DNA from: Sulfurimonas sp.
Lineage (GTDB): Bacteria; Campylobacterota; Campylobacteria; Campylobacterales; Sulfurimonadaceae
Reading direction: 5' to 3'
DNA: 64,000 nt
NCBI GenBank assembly: GCA_030949825.1
Contig: JAUZSC010000008.1
Coordinates: 186,001 to 250,000 of the forward strand
The position numbers were made by a program, and so were the translations under genes. Position 1 is the first letter of the stretch, and each line of letters opens with the position of its first letter. The notes beneath the pieces were generated by a model. That model saw only the letters and a list, made by a program, of their open reading frames with translations, did not search any database and was not told the DNA's origin. Below are positions 45,365 through 54,068 of the stretch, piece by piece.

Positions 45365-46378
45365 TTGTTCAAAATATCACAAAGAAGATACTTAGGTAAT
45401 AAAAATAGTATTTTGCCATTTATTGAAAGTATCATTCAAAGTGAGATTGGGCATTTTGATTCCTTATGTGATATCTTCTCAGGCACAGGAACTGTAGGCA
45501 ATTACTTCAATACAAAAGACAATAAAATAATTCTTAATGACCTACTTTATCATAATTTTGTTTCCCTCAATGCCTTCTTAAATCAAGATGATTTTAATAA
45601 AGATGCCTTGTTAAAAATTATCAACGATTTCAATAAACTAAGCACAGAAAAAGAAAATTATTTTTCAAATCATTTTGCAGGTACATACTTTTCTAAGAAA
45701 AATGCAATTAAAATCGGCTTTATACGAGAAGAAATTAGAAACTTGTTTATCTCGGGAAAAATAAATTTAAAAGAAAAGTTTATTCTTTTGACCTCATTAA
45801 ATTATTCTATTGATAGGATTGCTAACACCGTTGGACACTACGATGCTTTTATTAAAAAAGCTTTTAAAGACACAGCTATTGAAATGAAGCTCATTGACAC
45901 AAGTATTGAAAAAAATGCAAGCAATGAAATCTACAATAAGGACGCAAACCTTTTAATAAGAGATATTGAATGTGATATTTTATATCTTGACCCACCTTAT
46001 AACTCAAGACAATACAGTGACGCGTACCACCTACTCGAGAACTTATCTTTATGGCAAAAACCAGAAGTTTTTGGGCTTGCTAAGAAGTTTGATAGAAGTA
46101 AAATAAAAAGTGAATACTGCAAGGTGAATGCATCTGTACTCTTTGATGATTTGATTCAAAATGCAAAATGCAAATATATACTTTTGTCCTACAACAACAT
46201 GGGTAACAGCGGCAACGGAAGAAGTAATGCAAAGATAAGTGATGAGCAAATAATGAGTAGCTTGTCAAAAAGAGGTAAGGTTAAAGTATTTGAGCAAGAT
46301 TACAAAGAGTTCAATACGGGTACAGAAAAACGCAATCACAACAAAGAAAGAGTGTTTTTTGTGAAACTTGAACAATAA
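45365..46378 (+). CDS. D12-class DNA adenine N6-methyltransferase, orphan
   Basis: This 337-residue DNA methylase has SQRRYLGNKNSILPFIE near the N-terminus, the SAM-binding CDIFSGTGTVG (about 35-45) and the catalytic LDPPYNSRQYSDAYHL (DPPY near 210). It starts at TTG 45365, with AAGGAA eight bases upstream and no nearby ATG, which fits the family N-terminus. No restriction endonuclease is adjacent. It could be the methylase of a lost restriction system or a solitary regulatory methylase. The target sequence is unknown. Confidence 0.85.
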   Translation: MFKISQRRYLGNKNSILPFIESIIQSEIGHFDSLCDIFSGTGTVGNYFNTKDNKIILNDLLYHNFVSLNAFLNQDDFNKDALLKIINDFNKLSTEKENYFSNHFAGTYFSKKNAIKIGFIREEIRNLFISGKINLKEKFILLTSLNYSIDRIANTVGHYDAFIKKAFKDTAIEMKLIDTSIEKNASNEIYNKDANLLIRDIECDILYLDPPYNSRQYSDAYHLLENLSLWQKPEVFGLAKKFDRSKIKSEYCKVNASVLFDDLIQNAKCKYILLSYNNMGNSGNGRSNAKISDEQIMSSLSKRGKVKVFEQDYKEFNTGTEKRNHNKERVFFVKLEQ

Positions 46379-46406
46379 TTTACTACAAATAAGGAATATT
46401 TTCAAA

Positions 46407-48281
46407 ATGATTCAACTAACAAATATATCTAAAAATTTCTCAAGTCAAGAACTCTTTAACAAGCTTAGTTTTAAACTCAACTCCGGAAATAGAATCGGAC
46501 TCGTTGGGAGAAATGGAAGTGGCAAGTCAACACTTTTTAAAATCATTTTAGGTGAAGAAACTCCTGATGATGGTGATGTTATCATTCCAAAAAACTATAA
46601 GATAGGCACGCTTAAACAGCATCTAACCTTTAGTGAACCCACTCTTCGAGAAGAAGCGGCACTTGCACTCACAGACGAGATGAAGTACGATACTTACAGA
46701 GTTGAGAAAATTCTTTTTGGTCTTGGCTTTGTGCTTGAGGACTTAGAAAAAGATCCACTTTCATTTTCTGGTGGTTTTCAGATACGCATAAACCTGGCTA
46801 AGCTTCTTGTGACTGAACCAAATCTACTCCTCTTAGATGAGCCTACCAATTACCTTGACATCGTTTCTCTGCGTTGGCTTAAGGCTTTTTTACGAGCCTT
46901 TGATGGTGAGCTTATTCTCATTACCCACGATAGAAACTTTATGGATGCGGTTACGACACATACGATGGGACTTGTACGAAAAAAACTTGAACTCATTGCA
47001 GGAGATACGCATAAATTTTATGCACAGTTATCTGCTAACGATGAACTTCATGCTAAACAAAAAGTAGCCCAAGATAAAAAAGTCAAAGAGCTTGAAGAGT
47101 TTATAGCGAGAAATAAAGCTCGAGCATCTACCGCCTCGCTTGCTCAATCAAAAGTTAAACAACTTGAAAAAATGGATAGGCTTGATGACCTTGGCCTTGA
47201 TAACACGCTAAGCTTTGACTTTAACTTTAAAGACACTCCCGCAAAAGTTTTACTTGATGTAAAAGATTTAAGTTTTGGGTATACACCTGAGAATATCTTG
47301 TTTAAGGATATTTCTTTTACCTTGCAAAAAGGTGAATGCCTTGGAATTATAGGAAAAAATGGGAAAGGTAAATCAACACTTTTAAATACTATTGCCAAAG
47401 AATTAAAAGCATTAAGCGGTGAAGCGCAGTACCATTCAAGTACATCTTTCGCACATTTTGGACAAACAAATATCGCGCATCTAAGTGATAAAAATACGGT
47501 TATGGATGAGATTTATGTAGGTAATGCTAAGCTCAGTGAAGCACAGGTAAGAAGCATCTGCGGTGGTATGATGTTTAGTGGTGACAGTGCTAAAAAGAAA
47601 ATCTCCCTACTTTCAGGTGGTGAAAAATCGCGTGTAATGCTAGGTCAAATCATCGCCAGAAATGTAAACTTACTTTTTCTCGACGAGCCTACAAATCACC
47701 TCGATATGGACTCCATAGAAGCACTTACAAAGGCTATTCAAAACTTTGAGGGCTCTGTTATCATCGTAACCCACTCCGAAGAATTACTCCGTCGAGTTTG
47801 TGATAGACTTATCATCTTTGCTAAAGAGGGTGCTGAGTACTTTGATGGTGGCTATGATGCTTTTCTTAGTAAAATTGGTTGGGAAGATCAAGGGGAATCG
47901 GACAAGGCCCGAGAGAGGGACCACCTGGGTGGAGATACTGAAGCCTCCGTGAAAATTGCTCCTAAATCAAATACTAAAGAAAACAAAAAACTCAAAGCCG
48001 AACTAGTTCGTGAGAGAAATAAAACAACTTCTTCACTTAAGAAAAAAGTTGAAAAACTAGAAAATAAGATTATGGAACTTGAAGATTTAGTAGCATCTCA
48101 ACATAAGGAACTTATTGAAGTTTCAAATGCGGGAGATAGTTCAGCACTTATGGAACTTTCAAAACTCGTAGCAGCAAATGAGAAAGAAGTTGAAACACTT
48201 TTTGAATCACTTGAAACATCACAAACAGAGTTAGATGAAATAAACGATGCCTATGACATAAAAATAGAGGAACTATCATGA
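46407..48281 (+). CDS. ABC-F family ATPase (Uup/YheS-like)
   Basis: This soluble protein of 624 residues has two ABC domains and no membrane part. The Walker A motifs are GRNGSGKST and GKNGKGKST, the signatures FSGGFQIRINLAK and LSGGEKSRVML, and both Walker B motifs are LLLLDEPTN-like. A charged linker joins the domains and a coiled coil (about 535-620) ends the protein. ABC-F proteins act on the ribosome. The start ATG 46407 has AAGGA upstream and gives the normal MIQLTNISKNF. A TTG at 46368 inside the methylase is unlikely. It overlaps the following GNAT gene by four bases. Confidence 0.9.
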   Translation: MIQLTNISKNFSSQELFNKLSFKLNSGNRIGLVGRNGSGKSTLFKIILGEETPDDGDVIIPKNYKIGTLKQHLTFSEPTLREEAALALTDEMKYDTYRVEKILFGLGFVLEDLEKDPLSFSGGFQIRINLAKLLVTEPNLLLLDEPTNYLDIVSLRWLKAFLRAFDGELILITHDRNFMDAVTTHTMGLVRKKLELIAGDTHKFYAQLSANDELHAKQKVAQDKKVKELEEFIARNKARASTASLAQSKVKQLEKMDRLDDLGLDNTLSFDFNFKDTPAKVLLDVKDLSFGYTPENILFKDISFTLQKGECLGIIGKNGKGKSTLLNTIAKELKALSGEAQYHSSTSFAHFGQTNIAHLSDKNTVMDEIYVGNAKLSEAQVRSICGGMMFSGDSAKKKISLLSGGEKSRVMLGQIIARNVNLLFLDEPTNHLDMDSIEALTKAIQNFEGSVIIVTHSEELLRRVCDRLIIFAKEGAEYFDGGYDAFLSKIGWEDQGESDKARERDHLGGDTEASVKIAPKSNTKENKKLKAELVRERNKTTSSLKKKVEKLENKIMELEDLVASQHKELIEVSNAGDSSALMELSKLVAANEKEVETLFESLETSQTELDEINDAYDIKIEELS

Positions 48282-48733
48282 GTAGAGACCTATATTTTTT
48301 ACGCTCATCTGAGCAAAAAATCATTGAAACATTAGTAAGTATTGCCCATCCAAAGGACAATGAAGACTTAGAAAAATACACAAAGTTTTATGGACTTACG
48401 ACAAAGGACTTAGGTCTTTATGCACTTGTGAATAACAAAGTAGCCGGTGCTATTTGGTCACGAAAGGGTGTGATGAGTGTTGCCATAGTTCCTGAGTTTA
48501 AAGGTACTGGAATTGGCTCTTATATGATGGAACAATTTTTACTCGAAGCTGCTACAATGCACTCAGAACTTAGTATCGACATTAGCCACAAAGCTAAGTC
48601 TTTGAAGTTTTATGAGAAATTCGGTTTTGAGATGCAAGAAAATTCTACCTCACTTATCTTAATAAAAAAATTAGAAAGAAAAGAGATTATAAGACCAACA
48701 GATGGTTATGATCCTAGTCGCTGGATGGATTAA
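48278..48733 (+). CDS. GNAT-family N-acetyltransferase
   Basis: This 151-residue acetyltransferase has the acetyl-CoA loop VPEFKGTGIGSYMMEQFL and KAKSLKFYEKFGFEM at the C-terminal motif. The substrate is unknown. The start overlaps the ABC-F stop (ATGA), so it is translationally coupled. The stop region overlaps the convergent YgjP-like gene by four bases. Confidence 0.85.
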   Translation: MSRDLYFLRSSEQKIIETLVSIAHPKDNEDLEKYTKFYGLTTKDLGLYALVNNKVAGAIWSRKGVMSVAIVPEFKGTGIGSYMMEQFLLEAATMHSELSIDISHKAKSLKFYEKFGFEMQENSTSLILIKKLERKEIIRPTDGYDPSRWMD

Positions 48734-49236
48734 TATAATTTCTCTGTATTTGAGTCTATAAAAGTAAGATAAAGTCTCAAATCAAACTCCACTTGGTGGT
48801 AGGAGTCTTGCATATACTCACAAAGTTTATAAAAGGCTTTATTGTGTTCTTTTTCTTTAAAGTGTGCGAGTTCATGGACTACAATCATTTCTAAAAACTC
48901 TTGAGGGACATTTTTAAACATAGATGCAATTCTGATTTCATTTTTTGCTTTTAACTTACTCCCCTGAACACGCGAGATAAAATGATGCGTGCCGAGTGCA
49001 TTATGAATAACATTTATTTTTCCATCGTAGACAACCTTGCTTAAAGGTGCAGACTTTTTCATGTACTGGTTTTTAAGATCCATTGCGTAGCTAAAGAGCG
49101 CTTTATCGTTTGAATATGTATGTGGCTTAGGATATTTTTTCAACAAGTATTTTTTGAGTCCATCATTTTGAATTAAACCATGAACTTGCTCCTGTACTGT
49201 TTGAGAGTAGCCCTTAAGGTACTTTAGTTCTTTCAT
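48730..49236 (-). CDS. YgjP-like zinc metallopeptidase (DUF45)
   Basis: This 168-residue protein has the zinc motif HELAHFKEKEH (about 123-133), typical of YgjP/WSS1-like minigluzincins. The catalytic Glu is in the first HELAH. No signal peptide is present, so it acts in the cytoplasm. The substrate is unknown. The start overlaps the stop of the glutathione peroxidase gene upstream by four bases. Confidence 0.85.
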   Translation of the reverse strand: MKELKYLKGYSQTVQEQVHGLIQNDGLKKYLLKKYPKPHTYSNDKALFSYAMDLKNQYMKKSAPLSKVVYDGKINVIHNALGTHHFISRVQGSKLKAKNEIRIASMFKNVPQEFLEMIVVHELAHFKEKEHNKAFYKLCEYMQDSYHQVEFDLRLYLTFIDSNTEKLY

Positions 49237-49775
49237 TTATTAAGTAGTTTTATGATGTCTTTTTCTATAGTTTTTGGCTTAGTACTCGAGCCATATCTTT
49301 TTATAACTTTTCCATTTGCATCCACTAAAAATTTTGTAAAGTTCCATTTTATTGAGTCAAAGCCTAAAAATCCACCCTTCTCTTTTTTAAGATAAGTATA
49401 CAAAGGGGCTTCATTATCTCCATTTACATCAATTTTTGCAAACATATCAAAGTGTACATCGTACTTGCTATGACAAAAAAACTTTATCTCTTTGTTTGTT
49501 CCGGGTTCTTGCTTTGAGAATTGATTTGAGGGAAAAGCTAAAACCATAAAACCTTCAGTTTTATGCGCCTGATAAAGTTTTTCTAAGCCCTCGTACTGCG
49601 GTGTAAAGCCACATTCACTCGCTACATTTACTATGAGTAAAACTTTCCCCTTGTACGCTTTAAGCGAAACTTCTTTTGCATCTATATCTTGCACAGAAAA
49701 ATCATAAATTTCCATCTTTTTATCCTTTGCCATCATAAGTGTTACCAATAAAAGTAATCCTAAAATATATTTCAT
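49233..49775 (-). CDS. Glutathione peroxidase-family thiol peroxidase
   Basis: This 180-residue thioredoxin-fold peroxidase has its catalytic Cys55 in NVASECGFTPQYEGL, in place of selenocysteine. The family Gln-containing FPSNQFSKQEPGTN and the WNFTKFLVD motif are present. A signal-like N-terminus (MKYILGLLLLVTLMMA) suggests export to the periplasm. Cys-type members usually use thioredoxin rather than glutathione. It forms an operon with the YgjP-like gene. Confidence 0.92.
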   Translation of the reverse strand: MKYILGLLLLVTLMMAKDKKMEIYDFSVQDIDAKEVSLKAYKGKVLLIVNVASECGFTPQYEGLEKLYQAHKTEGFMVLAFPSNQFSKQEPGTNKEIKFFCHSKYDVHFDMFAKIDVNGDNEAPLYTYLKKEKGGFLGFDSIKWNFTKFLVDANGKVIKRYGSSTKPKTIEKDIIKLLNK

Positions 49776-49844
49776 TATATCTCCATCAATAAAAAAAATT
49801 ATGCTAACATAATACTCTTAATAACTAAATAGCGGAGTAACACA

Positions 49845-50222
49845 ATGAACTTAGACAAGGTAGTAGCAGGCTTTTTTATAATCCTAGCTATGACATTAAA
49901 CTTCGGTTTTTGGTACGGGGATGCACTCGATGTAAATATGCATTCAAAATATGAACTTTTTGCAGCGATTGTAGTGAACCTTATTGCAACCATTCTTAAA
50001 CTTGGTGACAAAACACAGATTGGTTCTGTTTTAATTGCTACAAGTTTAGTTGCTAACTTACAGCTTATTTTAGCAGCAAGTATTTGGACAGTATACGGCA
50101 CAGAACAATCAATAGATCCACATATATTCGGGATGATAGTTTCTTTAAGTGGTGGCGCTTTACTTGCAAATATCACTTCGGTTATATTGTACATTGGCGA
50201 TACGCTTAAATCAAAAAGATAA
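49845..50222 (+). CDS. Four-helix membrane protein beside the K+ channel (DUF6394-like)
   Basis: This 125-residue protein has four predicted membrane helices (about 5-27, 38-53, 58-78 and 92-115) and little else. It ends three bases before the K+ channel gene and so is probably made with it. It resembles the uncharacterised DUF6394 family of Campylobacterota. It might be a channel accessory subunit, but nothing in the sequence proves that. Confidence 0.7.
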   Translation: MNLDKVVAGFFIILAMTLNFGFWYGDALDVNMHSKYELFAAIVVNLIATILKLGDKTQIGSVLIATSLVANLQLILAASIWTVYGTEQSIDPHIFGMIVSLSGGALLANITSVILYIGDTLKSKR

Positions 50223-50225
50223 GTA

Positions 50226-51908
50226 ATGAATGAAAGCTCACTTTGGATAATTCTTCAAAGAATGCGACTCCCATTTGTCGTTATACTTATAACTTACAGT
50301 ATCGCGATAACGGGTCTAGTTCTTATTCCAGGAGAGGACTTAAGCGGTAATGTTTACCATATGAGTATCTTTGACGCTTTTTATTTTGTGACATACACTG
50401 CCACAACTATTGGCTTTGGGGAACTTCCTTTTCCTTTTACTTATTATCAAAAAATCTGGGTTTCAATCTCCATTTATCTTACCGTACTTGGTTGGTTTTA
50501 TGGCATCGGTACACTCGTAGCCCTTGTTCAAGATAAACTCTTCATTAGTGAAATTGCAATCGCTCGTTTTCGACGCTCGGTTAAAAATATAAAAGAAGAT
50601 TTTGTCATCATTTTAGGCTATAACGAGACAACAAAAGAGGTTATAACCCGAATGTTAGCTGCCAAAATTCGGGTTGTAGTCATAGAAAGAAACCCAGAGA
50701 GAGCAGCCTATGTAAGTATGGAAGGCTTTATTCCTCATGTTCCTGTTCTCATCAAAGATGCACATAATCCTTATTCACTCGAAGATGCAGGCATCAAACT
50801 TCTCTACTGCAAAGGCATAATCTCTCTTTTTAAAGACAATGCGCTCAACCTTAGGATTACCCTTGCTTCTAAACTCCTCAACCCCAGAGTCAATGTAGTT
50901 GTAAAATCAAGTACGCATGATGAGACAAAAAACCTCCTCGATGCAGGAGCTGACACGGTGGATAATCCCTTCGCTATCATCTCCTCGCATCTACAAATGG
51001 CACTTGTCGCCCCAAGTCTTTTTAAGCTTGAAAACTGGTTATATAAAATCAACAATCTTGAATCTAAAACCTTTTCCATTCCAAATGAAAATATTATCAT
51101 CTGCGGCTACGGTCGATTAGGCTCCAACCTTTATGATATGTTTCTCAAAAATAGTGTGCATCCAACAATCATAGAAATTGACCCAGATAAGGTTGAAGCA
51201 GCAAAGCATCATGGTGTTAGAAATATTTTACTCGGAGATGCTGACAAGCATTATATACTCCAAGAAGCGAGGATAGAAGAAGCAGAGTTAGTGATAATCG
51301 CAACTGATAATGACACAACAAATCTTTCCATTCTTTCTACTGTTAAAAAAGTAAATAAAACGGCCTTAATTGTTGCTAGAGAAAACGAGATAACAGACTT
51401 TTCCATCTTTTCTCACGCTAAAATAGACAAGCTTTATATTCCAGAAAAAATTCTTATCCATCAAATAACAAATGCATTATCAAACCCTCTTAGTGATGTG
51501 CTCATCAGGATTATGATAGATAAAGATGAAGACTGGGGGCAACAACTTTTAGTCCAGCTTATTCAAAATATAGGGGTTGATCCGCTTGCCTATGAGCTCA
51601 ACATAACAAAAAATGCATCGCTAGAGATTTATAAGTACTTAAAAGATGCAGATAATATCCTCACGCTTGGAGTTTTAAAAGCATCTCGAAGAGACAGAGA
51701 ACAAAAGAACAATATAATTGCCTTACTTATTAAAAGAGATGAAGAAGAGATACTGCTTCCAAGCGATGATACAGAGATTAAAATTGGAGATAAAATACTC
51801 CTAGCTTGTGATGAAAATGCGATAGAAGACTTAGAATATATTGCAAATAATTACTATGAATTTGAATATATTATAAGTGGAGAAGAGAAGAAGTTTTTCT
51901 TTAGGTAG
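50226..51908 (+). CDS. Potassium channel with two RCK/TrkA domains
   Basis: This 560-residue protein has two membrane helices (about 15-35 and 78-100) flanking a pore loop with the selectivity filter TATTIGFGE. Two RCK (TrkA-N) domains follow, FVIILGYNETTKEVITRML and ENIIICGYGRLGSNLYDMF, and a TrkA-C domain (about 470-550) with LPSDDTEIKIGDKILLA ends the protein. It is likely an RCK-gated K+ channel such as MthK or GsuK, controlled by nucleotide or ion binding. Confidence 0.9.
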   Translation: MNESSLWIILQRMRLPFVVILITYSIAITGLVLIPGEDLSGNVYHMSIFDAFYFVTYTATTIGFGELPFPFTYYQKIWVSISIYLTVLGWFYGIGTLVALVQDKLFISEIAIARFRRSVKNIKEDFVIILGYNETTKEVITRMLAAKIRVVVIERNPERAAYVSMEGFIPHVPVLIKDAHNPYSLEDAGIKLLYCKGIISLFKDNALNLRITLASKLLNPRVNVVVKSSTHDETKNLLDAGADTVDNPFAIISSHLQMALVAPSLFKLENWLYKINNLESKTFSIPNENIIICGYGRLGSNLYDMFLKNSVHPTIIEIDPDKVEAAKHHGVRNILLGDADKHYILQEARIEEAELVIIATDNDTTNLSILSTVKKVNKTALIVARENEITDFSIFSHAKIDKLYIPEKILIHQITNALSNPLSDVLIRIMIDKDEDWGQQLLVQLIQNIGVDPLAYELNITKNASLEIYKYLKDADNILTLGVLKASRRDREQKNNIIALLIKRDEEEILLPSDDTEIKIGDKILLACDENAIEDLEYIANNYYEFEYIISGEEKKFFFR

Positions 51909-51923
51909 ACTTTTTATAAAGTC
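51908..51923. terminator. Short terminator hairpin between convergent genes
   Basis: GACTTT (51908-51913) and AAAGTC (51918-51923) flank a TTAT loop that holds the dbpA stop. A longer outer pairing between AAGAAGTTTT and AAAACTTCTT also exists around it. T-runs on the downstream side support a terminator. Confidence 0.5.
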
Positions 51924-53278
51924 CAAACAGAAAACTTCTTATTTTTTATTTTTCCTTGTGAAAGTTTTTTATGTGCTGTGTCGATAAGTTCTCTTTTGAT
52001 TGCGACATAAGCCTGTCTGTCATAAATGTCTATCTTACCAATAGCACTCCCATCAAGTCCAGCATCTCCGGTTAATGCACCGAGTAAATCTCCAGCACGA
52101 AGTTTGTCTTTTTTTCCACCCTCAATTACGAGTGTAACAAACTGTGGTTTCATCTCAAAAGTATTTGATTTTTTCAACATCCCTGCATCTTCGAATGTTC
52201 GCGTATCATTTTTGTACTCCAGCGCATTTTGGATTTCATCCTCAGCATAAAGTGTAATGGCGATGCCATCATGTCCCGCTCTACCTGTTCTTCCGATTCT
52301 ATGTGTATATGTTTCAAGTGTATGAGGTAAATCTAAGTTTACAACCATAGACAATTCTTTTATGTCTAAACCACGCGCGGCAACATCAGTAGCGATTAAA
52401 ACAGGGCAAGACTTGTTAGCAAACTGCACTAAAACATCATTGCGTTCATACTGTTCTAAATCTCCGTGAATAGCGAGTGCATCTACCTTGTTTTTTGCCA
52501 AGTTCTCGGCTAATTCTTTTGCCGCTATTTTTGTGTTTGTAAAAACAATGATATTTTCAGGTTTAAAATGTGAAAATACATTGATAAGCGTTTGTGTTTT
52601 GTCTCTCTCGTGTACCTCATAAAATCGCTCATCAATAGTGTTGGCAACTTCAGTTGTAACAGTTTTTACACTTACTGGATTATTTTGGATTCGCTTACTT
52701 ATAAAAGTAATCTCATTTGTGTAGGTCGCTGAAAAAAGTAATGTTTGTTTTTCTTTTGGAGTGTACTCTAAAACCTTGTCAATCTCTTCAATGAAACCCA
52801 TATCTAACATTCTATCGGCTTCATCAAGCACAAGTGTTTCTAAGTTTTCAAGACTGAGTGTTTCTTTAGCTAGATGCTTTAAAATACGCCCAGGAGTACC
52901 AACAATTATATGCGCTCCATGACGAAGAGAACCGAGTTGTGGACCAAATGCAGCACCACCACAAAGTGTTAAAATCTTAATGTTATGTGCAAATTTCGCG
53001 ATGATTCGTAACTCTTTAGCTACTTGGTCTGCGAGTTCTCTGGTTGGACAAAGTACAAGCGCTTGGACTCGAAACTTCTTCACTTGAAGTTTTTGTAAAA
53101 GTCCTATTCCAAAAGCTGCTGTTTTTCCACTTCCTGTTTTTGCTTGGGCGATTACATCTTTGTTTTCTAAAATAAGAGGAAGTGTATCTGCTTGAACAGG
53201 AGTCATTTGTGTATAACCTATCTTATCTAGGTTTTGAACCATCTCATCACAGAGGGCTAGCTGCGAAAATTTTGACAT
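51914..53278 (-). CDS. dbpA: DbpA-type DEAD-box RNA helicase
   Basis: This 454-residue helicase has the Q motif (GYTQMTPVQADTLPLIL), Walker A AQAKTGSGKTAAFG, LVLDEADRMLDMG, SAT, and the C-terminal helicase motif HRIGRTGRAGHDG. The last 75 residues (RAGDLLGALTGDAGLDGSA) match the DbpA RNA-binding domain that recognises 23S rRNA helix 92. It acts in large-subunit assembly. The stop is within the terminator and the start is adjacent to the ywbE-like gene. Confidence 0.92.
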   Translation of the reverse strand: MSKFSQLALCDEMVQNLDKIGYTQMTPVQADTLPLILENKDVIAQAKTGSGKTAAFGIGLLQKLQVKKFRVQALVLCPTRELADQVAKELRIIAKFAHNIKILTLCGGAAFGPQLGSLRHGAHIIVGTPGRILKHLAKETLSLENLETLVLDEADRMLDMGFIEEIDKVLEYTPKEKQTLLFSATYTNEITFISKRIQNNPVSVKTVTTEVANTIDERFYEVHERDKTQTLINVFSHFKPENIIVFTNTKIAAKELAENLAKNKVDALAIHGDLEQYERNDVLVQFANKSCPVLIATDVAARGLDIKELSMVVNLDLPHTLETYTHRIGRTGRAGHDGIAITLYAEDEIQNALEYKNDTRTFEDAGMLKKSNTFEMKPQFVTLVIEGGKKDKLRAGDLLGALTGDAGLDGSAIGKIDIYDRQAYVAIKRELIDTAHKKLSQGKIKNKKFSVWTL

Positions 53279-53469
53279 TAGTAAATCTCCTTTACACGAC
53301 CAACTTCACCACTCATCAAACGAACTTTGATTCCATGAGGATGCGAAGGCGAATTTGTTAAAATATCACGGACAGTTCCATCTGTTAGAAGTCCTGTATC
53401 TTGATCTTGTTTTAAAACTATGGCTACTGTTGTACCATGCTTAATATTTTTTCTTAGTTGTCCGTCCAT
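53278..53469 (-). CDS. YwbE-family small protein (DUF2196)
   Basis: This 63-residue protein has the family sequence NIKHGTTVAIVLKQDQDTG and HPHGIKVRLMSGEVGRVKEI. It is a small basic beta-rich protein of unknown function, often found beside RNA helicases. It shares its last base with the dbpA start, so it is co-transcribed and likely coupled. Confidence 0.9.
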   Translation of the reverse strand: MDGQLRKNIKHGTTVAIVLKQDQDTGLLTDGTVRDILTNSPSHPHGIKVRLMSGEVGRVKEIY

Positions 53470-53496
53470 TTTTATTTACCTTTAATTTCGTATCTA

Positions 53497-53760
53497 TTAA
53501 GCAATTTTAAGAGCATTCGTTAAAAACATTTTTATAAGAGATTGATAAGGAACATCCATCGCATTTGCTTTTACTTTTAACTCTTCTATCATATCAACTG
53601 GTAGCCGCAAAGATATACTCTTGGTTGTTTTTTTTAAATTAGAGAATCGTACCGGCTTTGCTTTTTGCATATCGAAATACTCAGTCACATCATGTTCATC
53701 CCAAAAAGAAGATTCTTCTCTTTCATCTTTAAATGGAGGTACTTCTTTAAGCTTTATCAT
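53497..53760 (-). CDS. BrnA-like antitoxin (CopG/Arc type)
   Basis: This 87-residue protein has a C-terminal ribbon-helix-helix (about 45-85, TTKSISLRLPVDMIEELKVKA) and an N-terminal region that binds the toxin (SSFWDEHDVTEYFD). It overlaps the toxin gene end by 14 bases in the order toxin-antitoxin, the known BrnT-BrnA layout. The ribbon-helix-helix would bind the operator at 54028-54050. Confidence 0.88.
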   Translation of the reverse strand: MIKLKEVPPFKDEREESSFWDEHDVTEYFDMQKAKPVRFSNLKKTTKSISLRLPVDMIEELKVKANAMDVPYQSLIKMFLTNALKIA

Positions 53761-54019
53761 AAACTATCCTTTCTTTTTTACTCATGTCTCTTACTGAAAT
53801 AACTCTAATCTGCTTATTTCTTATTGTAAAAATCACAGTCACTAAATCATTGAAATCATTTTTACCTAAGGCGACGCATCTACACTCATTGAGTGAATGT
53901 TTAAAGTCTTCTACTATCAGTAAGGGTTCATTAAAAAAAAATTCTTCATTTTTATGGATATTTCCATCATCCCAGTCAAAGCCAACAATAGATTCTAAGT
54001 CTAAACAATCAAATGTCAT
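53747..54019 (-). CDS. BrnT-like toxin (RelE-fold ribonuclease)
   Basis: This 90-residue protein matches BrnT: an N-terminal FDWDDGNIHKNEEFF (from the usual FEWDE.K...) and a C-terminal RVISVRDMSKKERIVYD containing the catalytic-type Arg and Lys residues. BrnT is an RNA-degrading toxin that slows translation under stress. The gene has a consensus promoter and starts at ATG 54019. Confidence 0.85.
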   Translation of the reverse strand: MTFDCLDLESIVGFDWDDGNIHKNEEFFFNEPLLIVEDFKHSLNECRCVALGKNDFNDLVTVIFTIRNKQIRVISVRDMSKKERIVYDKA

Positions 54020-54027
54020 TCTCTTCC

Positions 54028-54050
54028 TTGTATATTGCTATTATATACAA
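54028..54050 (-). promoter_or_regulatory. Operator palindrome of the BrnT/BrnA operon
   Basis: TTGTATAT (54028-54035) and ATATACAA (54043-54050) form a perfect 8-bp inverted repeat with a 7-base spacer. It lies over the -10 box and just upstream of the toxin start, the expected autorepression site. Confidence 0.75.
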
Positions 54051-54068
54051 TATACTTTTTATTGTCAA
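54040..54068 (-). promoter_or_regulatory. Consensus sigma-70-type promoter for BrnT/BrnA
   Basis: Reading the minus strand, TTGACA (54068-54063) is followed by a 17-base spacer and TATAAT (54045-54040). Both boxes match the sigma-70 consensus exactly. The -10 overlaps the operator palindrome, so strong transcription would be blocked by the antitoxin complex. Confidence 0.85.

Noticed and set aside
46368..46406. Upstream TTG start for the ABC-F gene
   Set aside because: It lies inside the methylase gene and adds residues not seen in the family. ATG 46407 has its own AAGGA site.
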